A DNA stretch of 64,000 nt from Senegalia massiliensis (GTDB lineage Bacteria > Bacillota > Clostridia > Tissierellales > SIT17): NCBI RefSeq assembly GCF_009911265.1, contig NZ_QXXA01000004.1:124001-188000 (forward strand). The letters are read 5' to 3'. Under the pieces are notes generated by a model that was not told the DNA's origin, did not search any database, and worked only from the letters and a program-made list of their open reading frames with translations. This document shows positions 44,738-53,371 of this stretch, one piece after another. The translations under genes and the position numbers were made by a program. The stretch's first letter is position 1, and each line of letters starts with the position of its first letter.

Positions 44738-44845
44738 TGCTTTTGCTATTCTTCACTTTCATATATATTACCTTTATGTGACTTAAAATATGGTATATGG
44801 GCTGGCAATTCTATTAGAGGAGTAGCTCCTGTAGCAACTTTTTAG
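44738..44845 (+). pseudogene. Possible short coding remnant in a gene-free stretch
   Basis: The 44567-44923 interval has no intact gene. Within it one plus-strand frame, open for 35 codons and ending in TAG, encodes CDLKYGIWAGNSIRGVAPVA near its end. This composition (Gly/Trp/Arg/Pro) is unlike the surrounding AT-rich noncoding DNA. There is no start codon with a ribosome site. It may be the tail of a decayed gene; I do not recognise the family. The remainder of the interval shows only AT-rich sequence. Confidence 0.25.
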
Positions 44846-44900
44846 GTATTGTATTTAATAATTCTAAATCTGGAGAGAGAAAATCAGTTTAATGTTAACA

Positions 44901-44930
44901 AAAATAATAAGCTAAAAAGCTTATTATTTT
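44901..44930 (-). terminator. Terminator of the YjjG-like gene
   Basis: AAAATAATAAGCT, AAAA loop, AGCTTATTATTTT; the stem overlaps the 3' end of the phosphatase gene and is AT-rich but perfect. Confidence 0.7.
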
Positions 44931-45619
44931 TGTTTGTATATTATTTTTTTTATTTCTGAAAAATCATGAGCTTCATATTTGGGTTTTATTTCTGTATTAT
45001 TTTTATTATTATTTGGATTATACCAAAGAGTATCAATGCCGAAATTTAAACCGCCTTTAATATCTGATTTTAAGCTATCTCCAATTATTATTAAATCTTC
45101 TTTTTCAGTGTGGTTTATTCTATCTAAAGTCAATTTAAATATTTCTGAATCGGGTTTTTTAAATCCTACCTCTTCAGATATTATTATATCTTCAAAATAA
45201 TTGGCTATTTCTGAATTTCTTATTCTCACATTTTGAACTTTTGATAAGCCATTTGTGATTATTACTAATCTAAAATCACTATGTATTTCTTCTATTAATT
45301 CCTTTGCTCCTTTTAAAAGAAATGAACTTTCTTTTAAAAAATCCATATATTTAAAACTAAATTCACTAGGATCAATTTTTATCTTAGTTTCTTTAAAAAA
45401 CCTTCTAAATCTTTCCGATTTAAGATCTTGTGCTGATATTTTACCATCTTCAAATTCATTCCATACGGCTTTATTATGTGTTTTATACATAGATAAATGT
45501 TCTTTTTCACTATATTCATAATTAAAATAACTAATTGAATTTTCAAGCGCATATTTTTCTGCTTTTTCAAAGTCAAAAAGTGTCATATCTGCATCAAATA
45601 TTATTATATTATATTTCAA
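44924..45619 (-). CDS. YjjG-type HAD nucleotidase
   Basis: 231 residues from TTG 45619, chosen because GAGAGGAGAG lies just upstream; an in-frame ATG at 45637 would place that site inside the gene. HAD motifs: IIIFDADMTLFDF (nucleophile and acid Asp pair), VIITNGLSKVQNVRI, GFKKPDSEIF with Lys, and IIGDSLKSDIKGGLNFG. Cap sequence and length match the YjjG family, which removes phosphate from noncanonical pyrimidine nucleotides (dUMP and oxidised analogues). Monocistronic. Confidence 0.85.
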   Translation of the reverse strand: MKYNIIIFDADMTLFDFEKAEKYALENSISYFNYEYSEKEHLSMYKTHNKAVWNEFEDGKISAQDLKSERFRRFFKETKIKIDPSEFSFKYMDFLKESSFLLKGAKELIEEIHSDFRLVIITNGLSKVQNVRIRNSEIANYFEDIIISEEVGFKKPDSEIFKLTLDRINHTEKEDLIIIGDSLKSDIKGGLNFGIDTLWYNPNNNKNNTEIKPKYEAHDFSEIKKIIYKQK

Positions 45620-45693
45620 TATTAACTCTCCTCTCATTCGTTTTTTAATTGTATCACATTATATATGTTTATTTAAGTGTTATATATTATGAA

Positions 45694-45709
45694 TGTGATA
45701 CAAATCACT
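45694..45709. promoter_or_regulatory. CRP/FNR-family site upstream of the unknown gene at 45765
   Basis: TGTGATACAAATCACT: two TGTGAT-like half sites separated by four bases. A -10 TATAAT follows at 45731-45736, leaving 21 bases between site and -10, so the centre lies about 41.5 bases before the predicted start. That is the class II activator position. The same design precedes hcp. Confidence 0.65.
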
Positions 45710-45764
45710 TATTTATTGCTTTTTTATGGATATAATTATACTAGATATAAAAGGAGGTATTTTT

Positions 45765-46415
45765 ATGAGTAAATTTTTAGGTCCAATCCATTATTGGTTA
45801 TTTAATAAAATAAAATTACATGAGGAATTAGAAAAAAACATTGTAGAAAGTTTAGAAGACAAATATGGTCTAGAAATAGAGCAAACACATTTATATTTTA
45901 TTGACTATCATGGAAGTTTAATAGAAGATAAACCACTAGAAGAACTTATAGACACAAGTAATATCCATGGATGGTTGCAAGAAAAAATTGATATTGCTGA
46001 AACAAGGTTTGCAGATTTCATTACTACTGTATTAGACAAATTCCCTAGTGAATCTATTGTAATTATTGAAAAAGAATATGAAAAGCAAGGAATAGAATGC
46101 GGGATAGATTCCAAAGGAAAATACCCAGTAAATAATGCTATGGAAATTTACAAATCACTAAATAATTATATATTAGATGGTATGCCTTGTGATAATACCA
46201 ATAATATAATAAATTCAACTGAAAAAGAAATAGAGTGGAAGATTACAAATTGCCTTCATAAAAAATATTGGGAAAAAGTTGATGGTAATACTGAAGTATT
46301 TTACAATTTAAGATCCCTTTGGAATAGTAAGTTTGTAGAAAATGCTAATACTTCATTTGAATATCAATACATTAATAATGAGGGTAAATTAAATCATAAA
46401 ATTTATCAAAAATAA
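45765..46415 (+). CDS. Unknown protein sharing an activator-site promoter with hcp
   Basis: 216 residues from ATG 45765 (MSKFLGPIHYWLFNKIKLH) behind AAAGGAGG; an upstream in-frame ATG at 45726 lies in the promoter. No family recognised. Visible points: a conserved-looking GPIHYWLF start, a helical N-terminal 130 residues, later CysHis-type residues (GMPCDN, NCLHKKYW). Histidines and cysteines could bind metal or haem, but this is only a possibility. The CRP/FNR-type site and the same promoter geometry as hcp suggest that both answer to the same regulator, plausibly an HcpR-type nitrosative stress sensor. Confidence 0.72.
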   Translation: MSKFLGPIHYWLFNKIKLHEELEKNIVESLEDKYGLEIEQTHLYFIDYHGSLIEDKPLEELIDTSNIHGWLQEKIDIAETRFADFITTVLDKFPSESIVIIEKEYEKQGIECGIDSKGKYPVNNAMEIYKSLNNYILDGMPCDNTNNIINSTEKEIEWKITNCLHKKYWEKVDGNTEVFYNLRSLWNSKFVENANTSFEYQYINNEGKLNHKIYQK

Positions 46416-46419
46416 CATA

Positions 46420-46455
46420 AAAAATAAAGAGTGAAATTTCACTCTTTATTTTTTA
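46420..46455. terminator. Bidirectional terminator between the unknown gene and hcp
   Basis: AAAAATAAAGAGTGAAA and complement, palindromic without a loop, flanked by A and T runs; convergent genes meet here. Confidence 0.8.
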
Positions 46456-46463
46456 TATTTATA

Positions 46464-48110
46464 TTATGCAGTTTGTCCTTCACTCATGAACATTTCAATA
46501 TCACTTTCAACTTCTCCATTTGGAGCTATACCAAATTTTTCAACTAATACATTAGCTACATTTGGTGAAAGGAATGCTGGTAATGTTGGTCCTAAATGAA
46601 TATCTTTTACTCCTAAAGCAAGTAATGCTAATAATACTATTACTGCTTTTTGCTCATACCATGCAATATTATATGATATTGGTAATTCATTTATATCTTC
46701 TAATTCAAATACTTCTTTAAGCTTCATTGCTATAACAGCTAATGAATATGAATCATTACATTGTCCTGCATCAAGTACTCTAGGAATTCCTCCTATATCA
46801 CCAAGTGGTAATTTATTATATCTGTATTTTGCACATCCAGCTGTAAGAATAACTGTATCCTTTGGAAGTTTATCTGCAAATTCTGTATAATAATCTCTTG
46901 ATTTCATTCTTCCGTCACAACCTGCCATTACAAAGAATCTTTTAATAGCACCTGATTTAACAGCATCTACTACTTTATCAGCAAGTTCCATAACTTGATT
47001 ATGTGCAAACCCACCTACTATTGATCCAGTCTCAATCTCTGTTGGAGGATCTAACTTTTTAGCCATTTCTATTATTTCTGAAAAGTCTTTTTTACCATTT
47101 TCATCTGATTCTATATGAGTACATCCTGGATATCCTGAAGCTCCTGTTGTAAATATTCTATTTCTTATTTCTTCTTTTCTAGGTGGCACTATACAGTTTG
47201 TTGTAAATAATATAGGACCATTAAAGCTTTCAAATTCAGTTAATTGTTTCCACCATGAGTTTCCATAATTGCCTACAAAATGATCATACTTCTTAAATGC
47301 TGGGTAATAATTTGCTGGTAACATTTCACTGTGTGTATAAATATCTACACCAGAATCTTTTGTTTGCTCAAGTAATTGTTCAAAATCTTTTAGATCATGT
47401 CCTGATACTAATATAGCAGGATTATTTCTTGTTCCAATATTCACCTCTGTTATTTCAGGGTTTCCATAAGTTGAAGTATTAGCTTCATCAAGTAATGCCA
47501 TTGCTTTCACTCCAAAATTCCCTGTTTCCATTGTTAAAGCTACTAATTCATCAGCTGATAAACTATCATCTAATGTAGCTTGAAGTGCCTTATACATAAA
47601 TTCACATATTTCATCATCTGATTTCCCTAAATTAACAGCATGATCAGTATATGCTGCCATACCTTTTAAGCCATAAGTAATTAATTCTCTTAAAGATCTT
47701 ACATCTTCATTTTCTGTATTAAGAACCCCTACATTTTCACCTTTTTTAACCATATCCTCTTTTCCATTAACTTTAAAAGTAGCTGAATCATGCAACTCAC
47801 TTACTCCTACTTTTTTTCTTAACTCATCTCTTATTTCAATCATTTTATCTATTTCTTTAACTATTGAATCTTCATCAAAATTAGCATTAGTTATTGTTAT
47901 AAATAAACCATTTAGCATCTTATTATTAACATCACCTAATTCACTTGCAGATAAATCTCCTTTTACTACTATTTCAGATATCCCTTTTAACGTATATATT
48001 AAAAGGTCTTGTAAATTTGCTACTGTGCTGGTTTTACCACAAACCCCTCTTACAGTACATCCTACATTTTTTGCTGCCTCTTGACATTGATAACAAAACA
48101 TTGACATCAT
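46464..48110 (-). CDS. hcp: Hybrid-cluster protein / hydroxylamine reductase
   Basis: 548 residues, the size of class I Hcp from strict anaerobes. N-terminal Cys pattern CYQC-x8-C-x5-C ([20 protein letters not shown]) binds a [4Fe-4S] cluster. Hybrid-cluster ligands lie in [49 protein letters not shown], and [14 protein letters not shown]. Hcp reduces nitric oxide or hydroxylamine and protects against nitrosative stress. No hcr reductase is next to it. A TGTGAT-N4-ATCACA site and -10 TATTAT precede it. GGGAGG lies four bases before the first ATG; the second, one codon later, is also possible. Confidence 0.95.
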   Translation of the reverse strand: MMSMFCYQCQEAAKNVGCTVRGVCGKTSTVANLQDLLIYTLKGISEIVVKGDLSASELGDVNNKMLNGLFITITNANFDEDSIVKEIDKMIEIRDELRKKVGVSELHDSATFKVNGKEDMVKKGENVGVLNTENEDVRSLRELITYGLKGMAAYTDHAVNLGKSDDEICEFMYKALQATLDDSLSADELVALTMETGNFGVKAMALLDEANTSTYGNPEITEVNIGTRNNPAILVSGHDLKDFEQLLEQTKDSGVDIYTHSEMLPANYYPAFKKYDHFVGNYGNSWWKQLTEFESFNGPILFTTNCIVPPRKEEIRNRIFTTGASGYPGCTHIESDENGKKDFSEIIEMAKKLDPPTEIETGSIVGGFAHNQVMELADKVVDAVKSGAIKRFFVMAGCDGRMKSRDYYTEFADKLPKDTVILTAGCAKYRYNKLPLGDIGGIPRVLDAGQCNDSYSLAVIAMKLKEVFELEDINELPISYNIAWYEQKAVIVLLALLALGVKDIHLGPTLPAFLSPNVANVLVEKFGIAPNGEVESDIEMFMSEGQTA

Positions 48111-48165
48111 AAAACCTCCCTGTTTTCTCTTTATCTATATAATAATACATACAATAAACTCTATC

Positions 48166-48181
48166 TGTGATTCATATCACA
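48166..48181. promoter_or_regulatory. CRP/FNR-family (HcpR-like) site upstream of hcp
   Basis: TGTGATTCATATCACA, a perfect palindrome apart from the N4 spacer. On the minus strand a -10 TATTAT (48144-48139) follows after 21 bases, placing the centre near -41.5. HcpR, a CRP/FNR-family protein, is known to control hcp in many anaerobes through TGTGA-N6-TCACA sites. No such regulator gene is in the window. Confidence 0.72.
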
Positions 48182-48193
48182 ATAAAGGTTATT

Positions 48194-49231
48194 TTAATCT
48201 ATGATGTCTATAATTTCATATTCTTTATCTTTAAGAAGATCTACAAAATTACCATTTATATTTACTACAGGTCGTGTGGGAATTGCTTTGTTTGTATATA
48301 TTATTTCTCCAATTGACCCATCATTTAATCTTACAATATTTCCTATATAAAACTTAGAAATATTGTTTAAAAAAGTAGTGGTAATCTCTCCATCTAATAT
48401 ACCAAAGCTATTATATAGCATTTCTTCTGCAGCAATAAAAGGAGATTTTCTTTTCCTATATACTTTATCAGTTGTCATAGCATGAAATACATCTGCAATT
48501 GCTATAATTTTACCAAATTCATGTATCTGATTAGATTTAAGACCTAATGGATAACCACTACCATCTTCTCTTTCATGATGCTCAAGTGCTCCATATAATA
48601 TATCTGAATTTATATTATTAATCTCCTTTAGTATCTTATAACTATTTATTGTATGATTAATTATTACAATAAATTCTTCTTCACTTAAAGGCCCTGGCTT
48701 ATTCATTATTTTTTCTGGAACTTTTAACATACCTATATCATGAAAAAGACCTGTTATTAATAGATCTTTTAATCTATTACTTGAATATCCAAGTAATTTA
48801 CCAATTGTCGTTGCTAATAAACTGACATGAGCAGAGTGATTAATTAAATAACTACCGCTATCGTCTAACTGCCTTAATCTTGAAAGTATATTATTATTAG
48901 TTGATATAGATTTTATCATTTCATCTACTTCATGATCTATATCACTATTTAAAACTTTATTTCCTATTTTTATTTGATTAAATAGTAGCTCTAATTTAGA
49001 TTTCAAATTATTATAATTCTCAAAGAATCTATCTCTTTTAATTTTATTATCTAGATGTTTATTTTCTATTAATACATTTATTCTATTTATATTTAATTTT
49101 TTAAATCTATTTATATGTGCTTTTGATAATATTGCCCCTGCTGATAAAGCTATAGTATTTTTTTCAGGTATATATACATCTTTATTTAATATCATTCCAG
49201 GTACAACTTCAGTAATTTTTATAATCGCCAA
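48194..49231 (-). CDS. HD-GYP-domain protein (c-di-GMP phosphodiesterase type)
   Basis: 345 residues from TTG 49231, preceded by AAGAGGGGATTATA; an ATG at 49276 would be 15 codons further up without a site. N-terminal 120 residues form an unrecognised sensing region. The HD-GYP domain (about 120-300) has NHSAHVSLLATTIG, GLFHDIGMLKVPEKI (HD), and HHEREDGSGYP with an intact GYP motif, then IAIADVFHAMTTDKVYRK. The C-terminal 60 residues add a small beta domain. It should hydrolyse c-di-GMP, the presumed product of the GGDEF protein at 11537-16852. Confidence 0.9.
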   Translation of the reverse strand: MAIIKITEVVPGMILNKDVYIPEKNTIALSAGAILSKAHINRFKKLNINRINVLIENKHLDNKIKRDRFFENYNNLKSKLELLFNQIKIGNKVLNSDIDHEVDEMIKSISTNNNILSRLRQLDDSGSYLINHSAHVSLLATTIGKLLGYSSNRLKDLLITGLFHDIGMLKVPEKIMNKPGPLSEEEFIVIINHTINSYKILKEINNINSDILYGALEHHEREDGSGYPLGLKSNQIHEFGKIIAIADVFHAMTTDKVYRKRKSPFIAAEEMLYNSFGILDGEITTTFLNNISKFYIGNIVRLNDGSIGEIIYTNKAIPTRPVVNINGNFVDLLKDKEYEIIDIID

Positions 49232-49284
49232 TATAATCCCCTCTTTTAAATAATATAATTCTATAAATAAATCCATTTTCCTCC

Positions 49285-49881
49285 TTAAAAAATAATAAAA
49301 TTAAAATATTTTAAAATACTGTAAAAAGAATATATTAATAAAATAAATGATACAATATTCTCTATAGTTCCACCGGTTTTAATTGATAAAGGAAATGAAA
49401 AATTTTCACTAAAAGGATAAAGTAATTCTATTCCTCCCTTAGTAAAAAGGTCTGCTATAAGATGAAATAAATATCCAATATAAAAACCTAAGTATAATTC
49501 TTTATACCCAAATTCTAGGGTTAAATCTTTTCCTAATTTAATAAAAAGAAATATTCCCAATAAACTATGTGTAAAACCCCTATGTTTAGATACTCCAATT
49601 AAAATAGTTATAGTTCCAGACAATAAGAACAAAGAATTATTATTTAAACTATAAATATATAATAAACCTAGTCCTATCAAAGTATAAAATAAAATTTTAT
49701 ATGATTTGTTTTTGTGTTGAAGTAATTTCTGATTAATTTTGCTCTTTGGATGATCAATATCAGGCATTAATGAACCTATTGATGTTCCAAGTATAACTAA
49801 AGAAATACTTTCTATTTCTCTATATAAGGCAATTGTAACCCCAGCTGCTAGTCCTACTATTAAATGTGTCTTGCCTTTCAT
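49285..49881 (-). CDS. YdjM/DUF457-type membrane metal-dependent hydrolase
   Basis: 198 residues with about four to five membrane segments. Motifs MKGKTHLIVGLAAG at the N-terminus, GSLMPDIDHPKSKI (Asp/His), SKHRGFTHSLLGIFLF (HRGxTHS) and GYLFHLIADLFTKGGI match the DUF457 / YdjM family, called membrane-bound metal-dependent hydrolases; E. coli YdjM is LexA-controlled. Activity unknown. ATG after GGAGGTTTGAA. Confidence 0.87.
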   Translation of the reverse strand: MKGKTHLIVGLAAGVTIALYREIESISLVILGTSIGSLMPDIDHPKSKINQKLLQHKNKSYKILFYTLIGLGLLYIYSLNNNSLFLLSGTITILIGVSKHRGFTHSLLGIFLFIKLGKDLTLEFGYKELYLGFYIGYLFHLIADLFTKGGIELLYPFSENFSFPLSIKTGGTIENIVSFILLIYSFYSILKYFNFIIF

Positions 49882-49930
49882 TTCAAACCTCCATATTCAA
49901 AGATAAAGAACGTTAGTTCTATTATACCAT

Positions 49931-49973
49931 ATAATAAAAGACTTGTTAGTAAGAAAAACAAGTCTTTTATTAT
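49931..49973. terminator. Terminator after the APH-like gene
   Basis: ATAATAAAAGACTTGTT, 9-base loop, AACAAGTCTTTTATTAT; ends just before the gene stop on the minus strand, and is separate from the DUF457 promoter. Confidence 0.8.
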
Positions 49974-49975
49974 AT

Positions 49976-50722
49976 CTAATTTATTAATTTATCTATATGA
50001 GAATAATATTCTAATCTTTCATAATCTACATTTACAAGTCCATATTCTTCTAAAAATAATTTTAACATATCATAATTTCTATAATTTAATACTATACTTT
50101 TAATTATGACCGAAAGGTCCACATACCTATCACCTATTCCAGACCTTCCTAAATCAATAAAACCAGATATATCATTGTTGTTTATAATTATATTTGGAAA
50201 ACAATAATCCCCATGGGTAAATACTAAATCTTCCTTTTTAGGTTTAGATTGCAACAGAAATCTATAAATTTTTGGAATTCTATTTTCATTATACATATTT
50301 TTAATTAATTTTAATTTATCTTCTATAGTTTCATTAAAACTACAATCAGATATATCTATATTATGTATTGTTCTTAATCCATTAGCCACTTTTTTCACTA
50401 AAAAATATGGTTTTTTTAATATCTCTTGAGTTAATGCATCTTTACCAGGTATCTGAGTTAAAAGTAAATATTCATATCCATCTACCTTTTCATAATAGTG
50501 TACTTCTGGAACTGATAACTTTCCTTTTAACCAATTAAGCTTTACGCTCTCTGATTTAAGATAAGAAAATTTGTTATCCAAAGCAATTTTCAAAAAATAG
50601 TCTTGTTCATCATTCTTATCTTTCAATAGGAAGACTTGAGAACCAGAGCATCCTTTGTTATTTCTTATAAATATCTTATCTTTAATAATTTTTCTTAATT
50701 TTATTGGCATATCATATTTCAA
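49976..50722 (-). CDS. APH(3')-like aminoglycoside/sugar phosphotransferase
   Basis: 248 residues, slightly shorter than APH(3') enzymes (about 264). The N-terminal lobe has GCSGSQVFLL and YFLKIALDNK, with the ATP-binding Lys. The catalytic loop reads FTHGDYCFPNIIINNNDISG followed by FIDLGRSGIGDRYVDLS, matching the APH(3') motif HGDxCxPN and the DLGR metal segment. Start TTG, preceded by GGGGTGTGAATC. Such enzymes phosphorylate kanamycin-type drugs; strict anaerobes do not take these up well, so an endogenous sugar may be the real substrate. Not near any mobile element. Confidence 0.8.
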   Translation of the reverse strand: MKYDMPIKLRKIIKDKIFIRNNKGCSGSQVFLLKDKNDEQDYFLKIALDNKFSYLKSESVKLNWLKGKLSVPEVHYYEKVDGYEYLLLTQIPGKDALTQEILKKPYFLVKKVANGLRTIHNIDISDCSFNETIEDKLKLIKNMYNENRIPKIYRFLLQSKPKKEDLVFTHGDYCFPNIIINNNDISGFIDLGRSGIGDRYVDLSVIIKSIVLNYRNYDMLKLFLEEYGLVNVDYERLEYYSHIDKLIN

Positions 50723-50773
50723 GATTCACACCCCATTTTAACTCTTTACTTTATGATATGATTAAAAATAAAT

Positions 50774-51736
50774 TTATATTAGTCTTCCTTTTACTTCAAA
50801 TCCTGAATTTTTTCCTGTATCCTTAAAAATAACATTATTATTTTTATCTTTTAATTCTACATCTATATAAGATGTTAGGCTTTCTTCAACTGTTCCATTC
50901 ATATTACCGTTTTTAGGTGATATAAGCCTAGTAGTATTATTTTTAATTATATTTACATTTAAAATGTATTCAGATTCACTTACTGAAATTTCTATATTTC
51001 TATCATAATATTTTAATTTATCAATCTTTGCACCTGTGTAAGTAGTAAATCTATATAATTTTTTATCATATAGTAATCCAATCAAAAACCCATTAAATTC
51101 TCTGCTTAAAAAAGGAATATTTGCAACAGATATGAATATAGAATTGTTTTCTTGTGAAAAGTGATTAGATTGAGCCCATATCCAAGATTTAGGAAATGAA
51201 GTACCCCAATCTTTTTCTATATATCCCTTACCTTTATAAAAATCAATATTTCTTGAATCTATAGTCAGATTACCTATAATATCATGATTCATACTAACTA
51301 CTCCATGATAACATTCCATAAAAGGTAAAAATCTATACCATCCCATTGCACCTGGAGAAAAAAAATTAACTGGCCATTCAAACAGATTATTAAACTCTAA
51401 TGTCCCTTTTAACTTTAACCCTTTATGATCTATATCTAATATAATTTTTTCTTTGCTAAAAACATTATTTCCTATTTTGACATAAAATTTATCCTCTTCA
51501 TAAATAAAGTCATCATAGGAATACTTTATATAATAAGCTTTATTACTATTTCCATCATTTATTTGAATGAAACTATGTCTTTTATCTTTAGATTCAATTG
51601 AAATTCCAGGTATTAGTGCAAGGCTATTTTCTCCATTTTTATCTACTATTTTAAAATACCAGCCTTCAAAATATTCTTTTCCTTTATATCTTCCTTGAAA
51701 ATTTTCTGGTTTCCATATGTTTTTTATACTTTTCAT
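50774..51736 (-). CDS. Tocopherol cyclase-family protein
   Basis: 320 residues. N-terminal WKPENFQGRYKGKEYFEGWY, then NFFSPGAMGWYRFLPFMECYHGVVSMNH and GYIEKDWGTSFPKSWIWAQSNHF are the strongly conserved blocks of the tocopherol cyclase (VTE1/TTC1) family. In plants this cyclises tocopherol; bacterial members without tocopherol pathways have unknown roles, perhaps binding a lipid or quinone. No signal peptide or membrane segment. ATG behind GAGGGATATAA; last gene of a run with the hemolysin III gene upstream on the same strand. Confidence 0.85.
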   Translation of the reverse strand: MKSIKNIWKPENFQGRYKGKEYFEGWYFKIVDKNGENSLALIPGISIESKDKRHSFIQINDGNSNKAYYIKYSYDDFIYEEDKFYVKIGNNVFSKEKIILDIDHKGLKLKGTLEFNNLFEWPVNFFSPGAMGWYRFLPFMECYHGVVSMNHDIIGNLTIDSRNIDFYKGKGYIEKDWGTSFPKSWIWAQSNHFSQENNSIFISVANIPFLSREFNGFLIGLLYDKKLYRFTTYTGAKIDKLKYYDRNIEISVSESEYILNVNIIKNNTTRLISPKNGNMNGTVEESLTSYIDVELKDKNNNVIFKDTGKNSGFEVKGRLI

Positions 51737-51755
51737 TTATATCCCTCATTTGTTT

Positions 51756-52412
51756 TTATGCATTTAAACTTGGTAATAAAAATAATATAGTGAAAAAATG
51801 ACATACACTTCCCCCTAGAACGAATAAATGCCATATAGCATGATTAAACTTTATTTTTTTATTTGCAAAAAATATTGTTCCAATAGTATATGATAATCCA
51901 CCTGCAATCAAAAATATTATACTTTTTAAGCTTATTGTATCAATAAGAGGTCTAATTGCTATAACAACTAACCATCCCATTCCCAAATATAATAGTAAAG
52001 ATAGTATCATAAATCTCTTTACAAAAAATATTTTAAATATTATTCCTACAATAGCTATACCCCAAACTATACCAAACAAAGTCCATCCTAGTTTTCCTCT
52101 TAGTGGAATAAGAGTAAGTGGTGTATATGTACCTGCTATAAGTAAATATATAGATGCATGATCAAATATTTGAAAAATATTTTTTACACTTCCTGCTGGA
52201 AAACTATGATAAAGAGTTGATGATAAGTATAATATTACAAGTGTAGAACCATATATAGCAAAGCTTACTACATGCCATACCTCACCATATATTGAAGCTA
52301 ATACTACTAGAAGAGTAAGTGCTGCTATTGAAAATCCTAGTCCTATTCCATGTAGTATAGCATTAGTTATTTCTTCACTTTTTGAATATAATGATTTTGT
52401 ATCCATTTTCAT
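51756..52412 (-). CDS. Hemolysin III / TrhA family membrane protein
   Basis: 218 residues with seven membrane segments. Family marks: EEITNAILHGIGLGFSIAAL at the start (conserved Glu/His), YLSSTLYHSFP, FDHASIYLLIAGTYTP (Asp-His), and HAIWHLFVLGGSVCHFF near the C-terminus. These form the PAQR/CREST histidine-aspartate metal site. Despite the name, it is best seen as an inner-membrane enzyme-like protein of uncertain role (TrhA affects membrane homeostasis in E. coli). Followed after 19 bases by the tocopherol cyclase-family gene. Confidence 0.9.
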   Translation of the reverse strand: MKMDTKSLYSKSEEITNAILHGIGLGFSIAALTLLVVLASIYGEVWHVVSFAIYGSTLVILYLSSTLYHSFPAGSVKNIFQIFDHASIYLLIAGTYTPLTLIPLRGKLGWTLFGIVWGIAIVGIIFKIFFVKRFMILSLLLYLGMGWLVVIAIRPLIDTISLKSIIFLIAGGLSYTIGTIFFANKKIKFNHAIWHLFVLGGSVCHFFTILFLLPSLNA

Positions 52413-52522
52413 TCTCCTTTATAATCTTATATCATCATTATATAGTATTGACTATATAATTGTAAAAATATCTTATATTAATTAAAAATATTGGGTATAA
52501 ATTATTGAATTGGAGGTGTCTT

Positions 52523-53350
52523 ATGAAATATTTAAAATGGTTTTTATTTATATTACTTATACTAATTATTTTTATAATAATACTTGCTTTTTCAAATGAA
52601 GAAATAATATCTAGTGATAAGTTAGATAGAGAATTCTTAATAGATAGAGTTGTATTTCAATCAAATTTAGATATTTATGATAAAAACACTGTTAATTTTA
52701 ATGAAAAAGAAGTGAATGGATTATTAGCTAAAAGATTAGTAGAAAAGCTAAATTCAAGTATATCTAATGATCCAGAAATACAAAATATATACTTGCATTT
52801 AAAAAACGAAAAAATAGTTGCAAAAACTTCCTTTAAAAGCTTACCTGTTGTCATTACTATGGATTTAAGTATAAATTTACAGAATGATAAAATTAACTTT
52901 AAAGCTTCAAATTTTAAAATAGGTAAATTACCACTACCCAAATTTTTATTTAATAGCTTAGGACTTAAAGATATAAATAATTCTTTATATATAAATACAA
53001 ATGATTTAACAGAAATAGACATTTTAAATATTAATTTAAATAAGGAAAATATAGAAATTAGTTATAAAACCAATAATGATGAAATTATTGAAAAATATAT
53101 ACCAAGTGACCAAAAAAAGTTTATAAAAGAAATGGAAAGTATATTGGAAGAAAATGAAGTTTCTAAAAAATTAGCTAATAATATTATACGAGTGGCACTA
53201 TTATATGGTAATAATAAGGAAATTCCTCAAAATTTAATAAATGACCTAAAAAATAATTTTATAGACTTAGATAATAAAATAAAAGCAAATTTAGTTTTTA
53301 TAACTTTACAATATAATATTGATTATTTTATAGAAATATTATTAAAGTAA
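52523..53350 (+). CDS. Membrane-anchored protein of unknown function
   Basis: 275 residues from ATG 52523 behind GGAGGTGTCTT (an upstream in-frame TTG at 52505 would include that site). N-terminal anchor LKWFLFILLILIIFIIILAF (one span, no lipobox cysteine), then an extracellular domain of about 250 residues. The part with ITMDLSINLQNDKINFKASN is a beta-rich lipid-transfer-like fold reminiscent of YpmS/DUF2140 proteins, but I cannot be sure. Divergent from the hemolysin III gene. Confidence 0.72.
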   Translation: MKYLKWFLFILLILIIFIIILAFSNEEIISSDKLDREFLIDRVVFQSNLDIYDKNTVNFNEKEVNGLLAKRLVEKLNSSISNDPEIQNIYLHLKNEKIVAKTSFKSLPVVITMDLSINLQNDKINFKASNFKIGKLPLPKFLFNSLGLKDINNSLYINTNDLTEIDILNINLNKENIEISYKTNNDEIIEKYIPSDQKKFIKEMESILEENEVSKKLANNIIRVALLYGNNKEIPQNLINDLKNNFIDLDNKIKANLVFITLQYNIDYFIEILLK

Positions 53351-53371
53351 GAGCAAATTTGCTCTTACTTT
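53344..53371. terminator. Bidirectional terminator between the anchored protein and PH-domain genes
   Basis: AAAGTAAGAGCAAA joined to its complement, perfect 28-bp palindrome with T-run; convergent genes. Confidence 0.8.
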
